From contig NZ_FOHE01000004.1 in assembly GCF_900111445.1 (NCBI RefSeq), forward strand, positions 62,001 through 126,000: DNA of 64,000 bases, in the 5' to 3' direction. The notes beneath the pieces were generated by a model, which worked only from the letters and a program-made list of their open reading frames with translations, was not told the origin of the DNA and searched no databases. Source of the stretch: Oceanobacillus limi. Its GTDB lineage: Bacteria > Bacillota > Bacilli > Bacillales > Amphibacillaceae. Each line of letters opens with the position of its first letter. Position 1 is the first letter of the stretch. Shown in pieces: positions 7,901-16,586 of the stretch. The position numbers and the translations under genes were made by a program.

Positions 7901-8245
7901 TTGTTCTTTGAAATGACCATACAAATTAGGGTGGCAAATATGAATAAAGGCCAAAAATGGTATGAAACTCTACTAAAACGTGAACCAGACTTTATGCCTC
8001 ATGATGGATTTGCAGAATGGGAGCTTGTACCAGGAAGTTGGTTACAAGTTGCAGAAGGAAAACCAACAGAAGGTGGACCAATTCGACTAGGTGTCTTAGA
8101 CATAGAGACTGAGCGTAAGAGAGTTATAGAAGAACTTCAGGTAAGTGAATTTGAGATATACACGAGAGAAGAGGTTCCAGTCAAATGGGGAACATTTGCT
8201 GATCCATGGGATAACCGGCTCGGATTTTTTGAATATAAAAAATAG
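7901..8245 (+). CDS. VOC superfamily protein
   Basis: A 114-residue single VOC module, beginning FFEMTIQIRV and closing FADPWDNRLGFFEY, the usual terminal strand of glyoxalase-fold proteins. The start is TTG at 7901 with AAGGAGGG 7 bases upstream; an ATG at codon 5 (7913) lacks such spacing. It follows the DUF899-VOC gene by 13 bases and is the third VOC gene in this group. No substrate can be assigned. Confidence 0.82.
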   Translation: MFFEMTIQIRVANMNKGQKWYETLLKREPDFMPHDGFAEWELVPGSWLQVAEGKPTEGGPIRLGVLDIETERKRVIEELQVSEFEIYTREEVPVKWGTFADPWDNRLGFFEYKK

Positions 8246-8367
8246 CATACAAACCGTTTTAGATGACCTCCTTTCGTAAAAGTTATATAATTCTACTACT
8301 ATATTTATAGAATTCCGAATCTTTTTCACTATATCTACTAAAATTAAACTTAAGGAGGTTATTTAAA

Positions 8368-9807
8368 ATGCAACCATTTGAAATGAAGGAAGCTTCGATT
8401 TCAGGTATTCAATCTAGGATGGAATCTGGTGACTTAACAGCCAAAAAACTAACGATGCTCTATTTAGAGCAAATAGCAACCTATAATCATGCTGGGCCTA
8501 AGATAAATGCTGTCTTAGAAGTTAATCCAGATGCACTTCATATCGCTGAGTCACTTGATTTGGAAAGAAAAAAAACCGGTCCAAGAGGTCCACTCCATGG
8601 AATCCCAGTTCTACTTAAGGATAATATTGATACAGGAGATAAAACACATACAACAGCAGGTTCACTGGCATTAAAAGATCATTACGCAAAAGCGGATGCA
8701 TTTATTACGAAAAAGCTTCGCGAAGCAGGTGCTATAATACTGGGCAAAGCGAATTTAACGGAGTGGGCCAATTTTATGACGGTAGGGATGCCTAATGGCT
8801 ATAGTTCACACGGTGGGCAAGTCTTAAATCCATATGGCCCTGGGAAATTTGATGTAGGTGGTTCTAGCTCTGGTCCTGGCGCAGCTATAGCAGCAAATTT
8901 TGCAGTTGGGGCAATTGGAACGGAAACAAGCGGATCGATTCTTAGCCCTGCTAGCAGTAATTCAACAGTGGGTATTAAGCCAACTGTCGGCTTATTAAGT
9001 CGTACGGGAATTATTCCAATATCTAATAGTCAGGATACAGCTGGTCCCATCACACGCACAGTGGAAGATGCAGCAATTCTACTAGGTGTGTTAACAGGGA
9101 TAGATGAGGAAGATCCTGCAACAAGCACGAATCCCAATATTCTCGACGATTATACGACCTTCTTAAAGAAAGACGGTTTAAAAAACAAAAGAATCGGTAT
9201 TTCAAGGGACTATTTACAAGGATTACCTGAAGAGGAGCTTGAATTAGTAAATCAAGCAATCAAAGACATAGAAAAATTGGGAGCAACCATAATCGACCCA
9301 GTTGAAGTTCCTACCAAACTACCAGGGCCAACTGTCCTTTTCCATGAATTTAAAAATGGACTAAACGCATATTTATCTAATGCTAGTGCAAATGTACCCG
9401 TTCGTTCTTTAGTGGATGTGATTAACTTTAACCAAACACATGCTAAAGATGCACTAAAGTATGGACAAAAGCTACTTACAGATTCAGAAGCCAAAAGTGG
9501 AAATCTCACAGAGGAAGAATATTTAAACGATAGATTAGCAGACATTAACCAAGCACAGTATGAAGGTATCGATTCAGCAATAGAAAAAGACAACTTAGAC
9601 GCTTTGGTCTTTGTAAACAACTATGGAGCCGGAATTGCAGCCAAAGCAGGTTATCCATCTATTACTGTTCCTGCTGGATATACTTCAGAAGGAAAGCCTT
9701 TAGGTATCACTTTCACCGGCCAAGCTTATTCGGAAGGAAGGCTAATAGAATTGGCTTATGCTTATGAGCAAGCAACTAAGCATAGAAGAGCACCAGAATT
9801 AGGATAA
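8368..9807 (+). CDS. Amidase, amidase-signature family
   Basis: A 479-residue hydrolase of the amidase-signature family that cleaves carbon-nitrogen amide bonds. The Ser-cisSer-Lys triad is visible: K84 in LLKDN, the GGSSSGPG segment (164-171) and the nucleophile S190 in TETSGSI. The C-terminal PSITVPAGY and GITFTG motifs are also present. It is shorter than or equal to GatA (about 485) but no gatC or gatB is near, so it is a free-standing amidase rather than the glutamyl-tRNA amidotransferase subunit. It has AAGGAGG 9 bases before the ATG and its own terminator. Substrate unknown. Confidence 0.9.
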   Translation: MQPFEMKEASISGIQSRMESGDLTAKKLTMLYLEQIATYNHAGPKINAVLEVNPDALHIAESLDLERKKTGPRGPLHGIPVLLKDNIDTGDKTHTTAGSLALKDHYAKADAFITKKLREAGAIILGKANLTEWANFMTVGMPNGYSSHGGQVLNPYGPGKFDVGGSSSGPGAAIAANFAVGAIGTETSGSILSPASSNSTVGIKPTVGLLSRTGIIPISNSQDTAGPITRTVEDAAILLGVLTGIDEEDPATSTNPNILDDYTTFLKKDGLKNKRIGISRDYLQGLPEEELELVNQAIKDIEKLGATIIDPVEVPTKLPGPTVLFHEFKNGLNAYLSNASANVPVRSLVDVINFNQTHAKDALKYGQKLLTDSEAKSGNLTEEEYLNDRLADINQAQYEGIDSAIEKDNLDALVFVNNYGAGIAAKAGYPSITVPAGYTSEGKPLGITFTGQAYSEGRLIELAYAYEQATKHRRAPELG

Positions 9808-9813
9808 AAAAAC

Positions 9814-9848
9814 AGTGGCTATCTCTCTTAATAAGAATAGCCACTTTT
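9814..9848. terminator. Bidirectional terminator
   Basis: AGTGGCTAT (9814-9822) pairs with ATAGCCACT (9837-9845), followed by TTTCT on the plus strand and preceded by an A run that serves the minus strand. It separates the amidase and GNAT genes. Confidence 0.8.
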
Positions 9849-10370
9849 CTATTCATCATTCCAAACAATTTCACCGCTTTGTTCTTCATGATTAATTGTT
9901 ACATGAAAATAATGCTTTTTATAAAAATATGCTAACCGATCAACATGATCGAAATCACGCTTCACAATGTCTCCCGTTATATATTGGAAGTTTTTCTCTC
10001 TAGCCCTCTCCTTCAAATGCTTCATCAATATGGAACCATATCCTTTATTCTCTTCCCCTTTAATATCAGAGATGTGGATTGTATTTTCTCCTTTAATTTC
10101 TGCTTGTATGGCAGAATTCCAATTTCCACGATATGGTTTCTCACAACTATGAAGCATCAACTGAAAATTTTTATTATCTCGATCTGCATAGATTACTACC
10201 CAGTTTTCATCTTTTGTTTGGTCAATACTAATTACTTCTGCATGCTTAGCTATTTCTTTAATATTATTTTGCATACGAAATAGTTGAATCTCTAAAGTAT
10301 CCAACTCTTTTTTTAATTGATCTTTATCTTTATTATCCTTATCCATGTTCAAAAATGCTGAATAGGACAT
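9849..10370 (-). CDS. GNAT-family N-acetyltransferase
   Basis: A protein of about 173 residues. The N-terminal 45 residues are charged and likely form a coiled coil (KDNKDKDQLKKELDTLEIQL). The C-terminal half has the GNAT acetyl-CoA site: ISDIKGEENKGYGSILMKHL, matching the V-x-x-x-x-R/Q-x-x-G-x-G/A region with E-N-K-G-Y-G, then a tyrosine-rich end YFYKKHYF. The acceptor is unknown. ATG 10370 is preferred since GGAGGTG lies 7 bases upstream; an ATG 15 bases earlier would place that site inside the gene. Confidence 0.75.
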   Translation of the reverse strand: MSYSAFLNMDKDNKDKDQLKKELDTLEIQLFRMQNNIKEIAKHAEVISIDQTKDENWVVIYADRDNKNFQLMLHSCEKPYRGNWNSAIQAEIKGENTIHISDIKGEENKGYGSILMKHLKERAREKNFQYITGDIVKRDFDHVDRLAYFYKKHYFHVTINHEEQSGEIVWNDE

Positions 10371-10542
10371 TTTTCTCACCTCCATGTCAAAAAAAACACA
10401 ACAATTTGCTATTTTACTAGATTGAAAGGTATAATTTCAAGTGTTAGAAAATTCTATGTCGGAAAATAAAAATAGTACTTAATTCTTAGTAAAATATTCC
10501 GATATATACAAAAAGCACCTTTTCTGCAGATGGGGGATACAT

Positions 10543-12330
10543 ATGAAGAAAAAGAACAAGATCAAAAAAACAAAACCAGTAAAAGCAATAGAAAGCAAAA
10601 AAAAGCTTAAGCTTAACTTAGCCAAAGGATTAAAGTTTTGGCGCAACCTTAAAATCAGTCAAAAATATATGACTGCTTTCTACACCACAGCTGCTCTATT
10701 TGTGATTGCTGGCATTATTGTATTTTTACAGTTGAACAAATCCCAGAATGATATCGAAGCGATTAATGAATATAGTCAACGGGTAAATACGATGGCTGAT
10801 ATGGCATCCATTATCCAGGTTAAGGATGTGCAAATTGCCGATTACTTACTTTCTGAAAGCAACCGATACATAGACGCATTCACAGAGTACCAAGAGCAAT
10901 TCGATACACTAACAGATAATTTAGAACCTACTTTACATACGGATGAACAAAAAACATTATTCAGTGACATCCTTGCAAATGATGAAGAAATGAATGATAT
11001 ATTTTTCAATGAAATAAGCGAAGCAGTCAATAGTGGTCAGCAGCATATGGCAGGACTTATCCGTAATCGGTCGTCTGAGCTAAGGGTAGAAACTGTTGAC
11101 TTAGTAAACCAACTTATGGAAATAGTAAAGCAAGATCAGGAATCAGCCGTACAACAATCGAAAAAAGGTTTAGATGGTAGTGCTATACTACTAGCAACTG
11201 CGATCCCAGTTGCACTTGTCGCGGGTATTGTACTAATGGTCTTCATAAGCCGAACAATCTCAGCTAACTTAAAACGAGTTGTAAATATTACTTCTGAAGT
11301 TGCTGAAGGAAATTTAGCTGTTCAATCCATTGACTATCGTGGAAAAGATGAAATTGGACAGTTAGCAAATGCAGTAAATCAAATGAAAGAAAATATTCAC
11401 AATATTTTAACGAAGGTTTCATCCGCATCTGATTCAGTTGCTACGAGAAGTGAACAATTAACACATTCTTCAAATGAAGTGAAAGAAGGCAACGAACAAA
11501 TTGCAACAACAATGGAAGAACTGTCATCTGGTTCCGAAACCCAAGCGAACAGTGCTTCAGACTTAGCAGAAAGCATGAATGATTTCGTTCAAAAAGTTCA
11601 ACAATCCGAGCAAGAAGGAAGAGGCATCGCCACTTCATCTGAAAATGTTCTTGGATTGACCACAGATGGTACGAAACTTATGAAACGCTCGGTTAACCAA
11701 ATGAAACAAATAGATTCCATTGTATCCGAATCAGTTGGAAAAGTACAAGGATTAGAAAATCAATCAAATGAAATTTCAAAGCTAGTCCTTGTAATTAAAG
11801 ACATTGCGGACCAAACAAACCTCCTTTCTCTAAATGCTGCAATTGAAGCAGCTAGAGCTGGGGAACATGGAAAGGGCTTTGCTGTCGTAGCTGATGAAGT
11901 GAGGAAATTGTCCGAACAGGTAGCATCATCGGTTGGCGAAATAACTACGATCGTAAAAAGTATTCAAACAGAAACCAATGATGTCGTTTCATCATTAAAT
12001 AGTGGTTATCAAGAGGTTAAAGAAGGTACCGTTCAAATTGAAGAAACAGGTCGTAGTTTTGAAACTATTAATCAATCCGTATCGGAGATGGTTGAGAAAA
12101 TTACTTCGATATCAGCAAACCTGAAAAATATTTCTCAAAATAGTAGCGATATGAATAACCTAATTGAAGAAATTGCTTCTGTTTCAGAAGAATCAGCTGC
12201 AGGAGTGGAACAAGCTGCAGCATCTGCTCAACAAACTTCAAGCTCGATGGAAGAAGTATCAAGCAGTGCTGATGAGCTAGCGAAGTTAGCAGAACAACTA
12301 AATGATGAGTTAAAAATCTTTAAATTGTAA
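10543..12330 (+). CDS. Methyl-accepting chemotaxis protein
   Basis: A 595-residue chemoreceptor. A lysine-rich cytoplasmic N-terminus (1-40) is followed by transmembrane helix 1 (about 43-64), an extracellular helical sensor region (about 65-205), transmembrane helix 2 (about 207-234), a HAMP domain (about 235-290) and a long cytoplasmic coiled coil. The signalling tip contains [16 protein letters not shown] and [12 protein letters not shown], which bind CheA and CheW. The N-terminal basic stretch of about 40 residues is longer than usual. GGGGGA lies 7 bases before the ATG. The chemoeffector cannot be predicted. It ends at a strong terminator. Confidence 0.95.
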   Translation: MKKKNKIKKTKPVKAIESKKKLKLNLAKGLKFWRNLKISQKYMTAFYTTAALFVIAGIIVFLQLNKSQNDIEAINEYSQRVNTMADMASIIQVKDVQIADYLLSESNRYIDAFTEYQEQFDTLTDNLEPTLHTDEQKTLFSDILANDEEMNDIFFNEISEAVNSGQQHMAGLIRNRSSELRVETVDLVNQLMEIVKQDQESAVQQSKKGLDGSAILLATAIPVALVAGIVLMVFISRTISANLKRVVNITSEVAEGNLAVQSIDYRGKDEIGQLANAVNQMKENIHNILTKVSSASDSVATRSEQLTHSSNEVKEGNEQIATTMEELSSGSETQANSASDLAESMNDFVQKVQQSEQEGRGIATSSENVLGLTTDGTKLMKRSVNQMKQIDSIVSESVGKVQGLENQSNEISKLVLVIKDIADQTNLLSLNAAIEAARAGEHGKGFAVVADEVRKLSEQVASSVGEITTIVKSIQTETNDVVSSLNSGYQEVKEGTVQIEETGRSFETINQSVSEMVEKITSISANLKNISQNSSDMNNLIEEIASVSEESAAGVEQAAASAQQTSSSMEEVSSSADELAKLAEQLNDELKIFKL

Positions 12331-12351
12331 TAAAATAGCACGAACCCTTTG

Positions 12352-12387
12352 AAAATCTATGCCCAGAACTGGGCATAGATTTTTTTG
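12352..12387 (+). terminator. Terminator of the chemoreceptor gene
   Basis: AAAATCTATGCCCA (12352-12365) pairs perfectly with TGGGCATAGATTTT (12370-12383) around a 4-base loop and is followed by a T run. Confidence 0.95.
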
Positions 12388-12758
12388 CATTTGGCATAAC
12401 TAAATTCCCTCAGGCAAACGAGTACCGATTGAGAGCTTAATTAATACCAATAATAAATTATTCGTTCTGTCATATAAGATATATTATGCGACGTAATGAT
12501 TTGTTAAATTTGCTTTCAGTAATTGATATATAAAATGAAAGTTCAAACCGCCGCTGCGGAAATTTCACTACGCTTTCCGCGGGCTCGCGATAAGCCTCCT
12601 CGCTCACAAAGAACGCTCCCTGTGGGGTCTTATCGTCTTCGCTTTCCCGCAGGAGTCTCCGTGAATTTCCTTCGCTAGTATGAATTTTTTTATCGTTTAT
12701 TTGGTTAAAACAAATACAGTGATTGGAGAGAAGGGCAGTCGACTCCTGCGGGAACAGC

Positions 12759-12766
12759 ACGTGTCC
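12759..12766. repeat. Target site duplication, left copy
   Basis: ACGTGTCC lies directly outside the left end of the insertion sequence and recurs at 14424-14431 outside the right end. The undisturbed site is visible in copy 2 of the repeat element (32091-32098, complementary strand). Confidence 0.85.
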
Positions 12767-12814
12767 GAGGTTGCTGAAAAACTCAAGGATTTTAAGTGAT
12801 AATAAAATAAAAAA

Positions 12815-12863
12815 TAAAAAAGAGATAATTTTATGTGTTTTACATAAAAAGTTCTCTTTTTTT
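12815..12863 (-). terminator. Transposase terminator near the left IS end
   Basis: Two stacked stems: AAAAAGAGA with TCTCTTTTT outside and TTTTATGT with ACATAAAA inside. Minus-strand transcription enters a long T run after it. It lies just after the transposase stop codon. Confidence 0.8.
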
Positions 12864-12876
12864 GCTCATATTCCCC

Positions 12877-14325
12877 TTATTTTTGGTCTATGAGCTTCAT
12901 GATTCGTTTTAGGTTTGTTACAAATATTGTGGTGGCTCCTTGAATTTCCATACCAAAGAGACCTGAGTCGGTGGCTTTATCGTACCCATGTCGATTCTTT
13001 AATTCACTATTTTTAGCCTCAATCATATAACGGTCTCGAGCTAATTCTTTAAACAATTCGGTCTCTTGAAATGCTTTCTGCTCTTGATGCTCCGTCGATT
13101 TTATGCTCACCGTCAATGTTTTTGATTTGGCACCTTCTTTGTAACAGCCGTCTCGCAATGGACAAACCTTACACTTCTCGATATCAAACTGATACTGATA
13201 TTCAGCGTTCCTGTCTTTTCTGTTCTTGACATATTTTTTCGTCGCTAAATGCCCAGCAGGACAAACATACATATCCGCATCTTTATTGAATTCAAAACCC
13301 GTGTCTTTTCGTTCGTTTGTCAACATTGGGTTAAGTTTTGAAACCAATTGAAATTCTTTTTCTTTCGCTAAGATTAAGTTATCTTTCCCTGAATAAGCTG
13401 TATCACCAAGGACCGTCTCAACTGTCAGACCTGCTTTTTCACTTTTTTCTACCAGATTTCTTAAATACTTTCCATCACTTTTTTCGCCTGATGTGACTTC
13501 TGCCGCCACGATTAAACGTTCATCTGATATAGCGAGGTGTGTTTTGTAACCAAAGAAACTCGTGTCTTCCGATTTATGACCAGTTCGCGCATCGCGATCG
13601 GCGGATAGTTCCGTTGTCTCTTGACATTCTTCCACTAACTCTTTCAAGTAGTTCATTTTTTCTTGCACGGCTGGAATGTTACGGACATCTTCCTTCTCTA
13701 CGACTTCAATCAACTTCTCGCAATAAGCCATAGACACTTTTACATCATGCTCATCAGTTGGCTTTTCTGGGTATTTTTCTTTGAGACTTTCATCGAATTC
13801 ATAAGTAGCTTTCCTAACAGCCTTCGCATGTTCATTTAGATATTGGCCAGCTGACCTCGAACGATGACGAGAATGGGAGTGTGTAGCGTCCACAATTAAT
13901 GTGGCTTTCACGTCAATCAAATCATGTTCGACAGCGAGTTCGATTGTTTTTTGAATCAGTAAATCTAATAAATTGATGTCTTTTAAACGTAACTTACGAA
14001 ATTGAGTTAAAGAACTCGGATCGATTACAGAATCCTCGGGTGCCATATCTAAAAAGTATTTGAAAGACATATCATATTTAGAGCGTTTCACAACATCTCG
14101 ATCAGATAATTTATACATCCGTTTCAACAGAAGGTATTTAAACATTCGGACAGGGCAGATTGCATTCCTTCCATTCGTTAAACAATAGTTATCCTCTAAT
14201 TCCTTGTAAATAAATGAAAAATCAATTAACTCATTGATTCGGCGTAACTCATTGTCTTTTTCTATAATCAAATCATAAAGGTTAGAATACGGACTTAATG
14301 GAAGGCTTTCCTGTTTTTCTAACAT
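12877..14325 (-). CDS. IS1182-family transposase
   Basis: A 482-residue DDE transposase. The N-terminal part has the DUF772-type segment (GRNAICPVRMFKYLLLKRMY, about 46-66), the middle the first catalytic aspartate in LIVDATHSHSR, then VLGDTAYSG for the second, and the C-terminal DRYMIEAKNSELKNRHGY segment with the glutamate. A cysteine-rich insert (VCPAG, CKVCPLRDGC) is usual for this family. ATG 14325 follows GTGGGTGATTGC; an upstream in-frame ATG at 14385 lies inside the end hairpin and is unlikely. The reading frame is intact, so the element may be active. Confidence 0.93.
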   Translation of the reverse strand: MLEKQESLPLSPYSNLYDLIIEKDNELRRINELIDFSFIYKELEDNYCLTNGRNAICPVRMFKYLLLKRMYKLSDRDVVKRSKYDMSFKYFLDMAPEDSVIDPSSLTQFRKLRLKDINLLDLLIQKTIELAVEHDLIDVKATLIVDATHSHSRHRSRSAGQYLNEHAKAVRKATYEFDESLKEKYPEKPTDEHDVKVSMAYCEKLIEVVEKEDVRNIPAVQEKMNYLKELVEECQETTELSADRDARTGHKSEDTSFFGYKTHLAISDERLIVAAEVTSGEKSDGKYLRNLVEKSEKAGLTVETVLGDTAYSGKDNLILAKEKEFQLVSKLNPMLTNERKDTGFEFNKDADMYVCPAGHLATKKYVKNRKDRNAEYQYQFDIEKCKVCPLRDGCYKEGAKSKTLTVSIKSTEHQEQKAFQETELFKELARDRYMIEAKNSELKNRHGYDKATDSGLFGMEIQGATTIFVTNLKRIMKLIDQK

Positions 14326-14366
14326 GCAATCACCCACTATTTTTATTATTACACTAATTATAAAGT

Positions 14367-14401
14367 AAAATCGCCAACAAAACATTTTTGTTGGCGATTT
14401 T
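14367..14401. terminator. Long hairpin inside the right IS end
   Basis: AAAATCGCCAACAAAA (14367-14382) pairs perfectly with TTTTGTTGGCGATTTT (14386-14401) over 16 bp with a 3-base loop. It lies between the right terminal repeat and the transposase promoter region, where it could block incoming transcription of the transposase. Confidence 0.75.
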
Positions 14402-14423
14402 CAGAGACTTTTTCAGCAGCCTC

Positions 14424-14431
14424 ACGTGTCC
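14424..14431. repeat. Target site duplication, right copy
   Basis: ACGTGTCC, identical to 12759-12766, directly outside the right terminal inverted repeat of the insertion sequence. Confidence 0.85.
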
Positions 14432-14682
14432 GAAGATCCCGCAGGAAGTGGTTTTTGCTTCCGAGGAAGCTGAGGCCGTGCCCGCGGAAAGCGACTGCCC
14501 GGATCGGAAATCACGTCGGTGATGCTGAAATAAACTCAACCTAAAGTTATGACGCATTATATACGTTATACGCAATAAAGTTACGAAGACTCTTCAAGTA
14601 GATGTGAAGTAATTTGAATCCGAATACTAAAATACTTTTATCCTCAGCTCTTCTAACATATATTAAGGTAGGAGGTGAAATC

Positions 14683-14992
14683 ATGTTAGTTGTAACAACC
14701 GATAGCATTCCAGGGAAAACAATCACGGAAGTTAAAGGATTTGTACAAGGAAGCACAGTCGAAGCATGTTGGTAGGGATATTGGTGCCGGATTAAAGACA
14801 CTAGTAGGCGGAGAAATTAAAGGCTACTCAGATATGATGATAGAAGCAAGAAAAGTAGCTTGTAACCGAATGGAAGAAGAAGCCGAAAAACTTGGCGCAA
14901 ATGCCATTGTCGGTATGCGACTTCAAACCTCACAAGTTATGAGCGCAGCTTCAGAAGTGATTGCCTATGGAACAGCCGTTATAATCGATTAA
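14683..14992 (+). pseudogene. YbjQ-like (DUF74/UPF0145) heavy-metal-binding family gene, frameshifted
   Basis: AGGAGGTGA lies 5 bases before the ATG. The first 30 codons read MLVVTTDSIPGKTITEVKGF and then run into a TAG at 14773. From about 14755 the continuation is in another frame: SKHVGRDIGAGLKTLVGGEIKGY down to EVIAYGTAVIID, the normal end of the family. Homologues read through this point with a sequence like GSTVQSKH, which would be encoded with the pentamer CAGTC twice in tandem; only one copy is present. Loss of 5 bases explains the break. Proteins of this family are about 105 residues. It may be a true pseudogene or a sequencing error; the downstream frame shows no other damage. Confidence 0.8.
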
Positions 14993-14995
14993 CCG

Positions 14996-15033
14996 AAAAC
15001 GATCTACCAATAAAAAGCAGGTAGATCGTTTTT
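14996..15033. terminator. Bidirectional terminator
   Basis: AAAACGATCTACC (14996-15008) pairs with GGTAGATCGTTTT (15020-15032), followed by further T residues. It lies between the YbjQ-like gene and tag. Confidence 0.9.
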
Positions 15034-15035
15034 CC

Positions 15036-15599
15036 TTATTTAGAAGAAAGAAAGCATTCTTCAATATGATCGTTCACCATACCCGTAGCTTGCATGAACG
15101 CGTAACAGATTGTTGGACCAACAAATTTAAATCCACGTTTTTTTAAATCCTTACTCATTTGTTCCGACTCAATTGTTGAGGCTGGGACATCTTCCTGGGA
15201 TTGCCAATGATTAATTATTGGTTTCCCTCCAACAAACTGCCAAATATACTTATCAAAACTACTAAACTCTTTTTGTACTTCTTGAAAAGCTTTTGCATTC
15301 TTAATAACAGAATTTATCTTCAATCGATTTCGGATAATCCCTTCATTTTGTAATAACTCCTCTACCTTCTCATCGTCATATTGACTAATAATACTTGGCT
15401 CAAAATTATCAAATGCCTTTCGATAGTTTTCTCTTCTCCTTAAAATTGTAATCCAACTTAGTCCCGCTTGAGCACCTTCTAACGAGAGCATTTCAAATAG
15501 TTCCCGTTCATCATGAGTTGGCCTTCCCCACTCTGTATCATGATAATCAATATATAATTGATCGTCTGTCGGAACCCATTTACATCGATTTTTACTCAT
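15036..15599 (-). CDS. tag: DNA-3-methyladenine glycosylase I
   Basis: A 187-residue base-excision enzyme that removes 3-methyladenine from alkylated DNA. Tag hallmarks are the N-terminal RCKWVP with Cys6, YHDTEWG with a zinc histidine, LFEMLSLEGAQAGLSW, the helix-hairpin-helix-like FVGPTICYAFMQATGMVNDH and the terminal H-x-x-x-C pair (HIEEC). These match the zinc-snap ligands Cys, His, His, Cys. The start ATG is one base after the stop codon of the upstream sulfurtransferase gene, so translation is coupled. It ends at a bidirectional terminator. Confidence 0.94.
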   Translation of the reverse strand: MSKNRCKWVPTDDQLYIDYHDTEWGRPTHDERELFEMLSLEGAQAGLSWITILRRRENYRKAFDNFEPSIISQYDDEKVEELLQNEGIIRNRLKINSVIKNAKAFQEVQKEFSSFDKYIWQFVGGKPIINHWQSQEDVPASTIESEQMSKDLKKRGFKFVGPTICYAFMQATGMVNDHIEECFLSSK

Positions 15600-15600
15600 T

Positions 15601-16446
15601 CTACTCTTCCTTTGTTTCTATTTTATTTTCATCATATGAAATCCAATCACTAAAACTACCTGGATATAGTTTAACACGATTAAATCCAGCCCGTTTTAGC
15701 GCAAAAATATTCGGACACGCGGATACTCCTGATCCACAAGAGACGATTATTTCAGCATCTTTCGATAAGCCTGCAAAACGGTCGTTTAATTCTTCCTTTG
15801 TCTTCCAGGATCCATCTTCTCGAAGGACATCTTTCCAGAAGAAGTTTTTGGCTCCTGGTATATGGCCCGCTTTTGAATAAAGAGGCTCTACCTTTCCAAG
15901 ATAACGTTCTTTTGCACGCGAGTCGATTAAAATAGCCTCTTTTGATTGCAAATTTTCTCTAATCCGTTCGATACTTACTACCCTATCATTTTTCACGTTT
16001 GGTTTAAAATGTCTTTTTTCAACTATAGGAATGCTAGTTTCCACTTTATTTCCTTGTTCTACCCAACGGTCAAAACCGCCATCTAATAGGTATGTTTTCT
16101 CATGACCCATATATTCTAATAGCCACCAAAGTCGAGCGGCAAACATATCATTATTTTGATCATACACAATAACTGTAGTTTTTTGGTCTATACCACAGTT
16201 CCCTATCTTTTCAGCAAATGTATCTACATCTGGTAATGGATGCTTTCCCCCATGCTTTTGAACCTGTCCCGAAAGATCTTTATTTAAATCTAAATAGACT
16301 GCACCGGTTATATGGCCTTGCTCATATGCAGCTCGACCTGCATTGGGATCTGATAAATCAAATCGAACATCAACAATTACCACCCGATCATCATGTTTGT
16401 TCTGTAACTTGTTTTTCAACCCATCGACACGTATTAAGTATGACAC
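15601..16446 (-). CDS. Sulfurtransferase (thiosulfate/3-mercaptopyruvate type, tandem rhodanese domains)
   Basis: A protein of about 281 residues with two rhodanese domains; the N-terminal one is inactive and the C-terminal one carries the active-site cysteine in the loop CGSGVSACP. This loop is closer to mercaptopyruvate sulfurtransferases (CG-S/T-GV-A) than to CRKGV-type thiosulfate enzymes, so 3-mercaptopyruvate is a possible donor. I choose GTG 16446, with AAGGA 6 bases and AGGAGG further upstream; an in-frame ATG at 16488 has only a weak site. It is first in a two-gene unit with tag, which is an unusual pairing. Confidence 0.88.
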   Translation of the reverse strand: MSYLIRVDGLKNKLQNKHDDRVVIVDVRFDLSDPNAGRAAYEQGHITGAVYLDLNKDLSGQVQKHGGKHPLPDVDTFAEKIGNCGIDQKTTVIVYDQNNDMFAARLWWLLEYMGHEKTYLLDGGFDRWVEQGNKVETSIPIVEKRHFKPNVKNDRVVSIERIRENLQSKEAILIDSRAKERYLGKVEPLYSKAGHIPGAKNFFWKDVLREDGSWKTKEELNDRFAGLSKDAEIIVSCGSGVSACPNIFALKRAGFNRVKLYPGSFSDWISYDENKIETKEE

Positions 16447-16586
16447 TCCCCATCCTTGCCTCCTCCTATAAATTCGAAAATATTCCATCTACCCTTTATA
16501 TTCGATAAAAGTTAAGCTTTTCCTCTTAGAAATTATTTCGAGTTACGGTATAATTACGATAATACCATTTGAAGGAGTGAATGACG

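Larger units (their letters stand above)
12767..14423 (-). mobile_element. IS1182-family insertion sequence
   Basis: A 1657-bp element with imperfect terminal inverted repeats: GAGGTTGCTGAAAAACTC at the left end and GAGACTTTTTCAGCAGCCTC at the right end (inverted: GAGGCTGCTGAAAAAGTCTC). It holds a single full-length transposase gene and is flanked by an 8-bp direct repeat ACGTGTCC, so it looks like a complete and fairly recent insertion. It interrupts copy 1 of the structured repeat. Confidence 0.92.
12476..14565 (-). repeat. Structured repeat element, copy 1 (split by an insertion sequence)
   Basis: Without the insertion sequence at 12767-14423 this is a roughly 425-bp element, inverted relative to copy 2 at 31945-32375. 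Its left end holds TATTATGCGACGTAA (12482-12496) and its right end a degenerate inverted match (14546-14564). It contains two GC-rich stem-loop modules. Module one: GGAAATTTCAC (12558-12568) pairs with GTGAATTTCC (12661-12670, one bulged T), and inside it CGATAAG (12588-12594) pairs with CTTATCG (12629-12635). Module two: GGGCAGTCG (12733-12741) pairs with CGACTGCCC (14492-14500) across the insertion. No gene is credible here; open frames across it are by-products of GC-rich palindromes. Confidence 0.85.

Noticed and set aside
8368-9807. GatA subunit of glutamyl-tRNA amidotransferase
   Set aside because: No gatC or gatB nearby; sequence is that of a generic amidase.
10585-10640. Possible frameshift or false N-terminus in the chemoreceptor because of the long lysine-rich start
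   Set aside because: The ATG has a GGGGGA site at good spacing and the basic stretch is in frame with the first transmembrane helix; kept as an unusual but genuine N-terminus.
12470-12760. 96-codon open frame across the structured repeat (minus strand)
   Set aside because: It runs through palindromic GC-rich modules, has no ribosome binding site and is not protein-like; the same positions show stem covariation.
15518-15880. 120-codon plus-strand frame over tag and the sulfurtransferase gene
   Set aside because: It lies antisense to two convincing genes and has no ribosome binding site.
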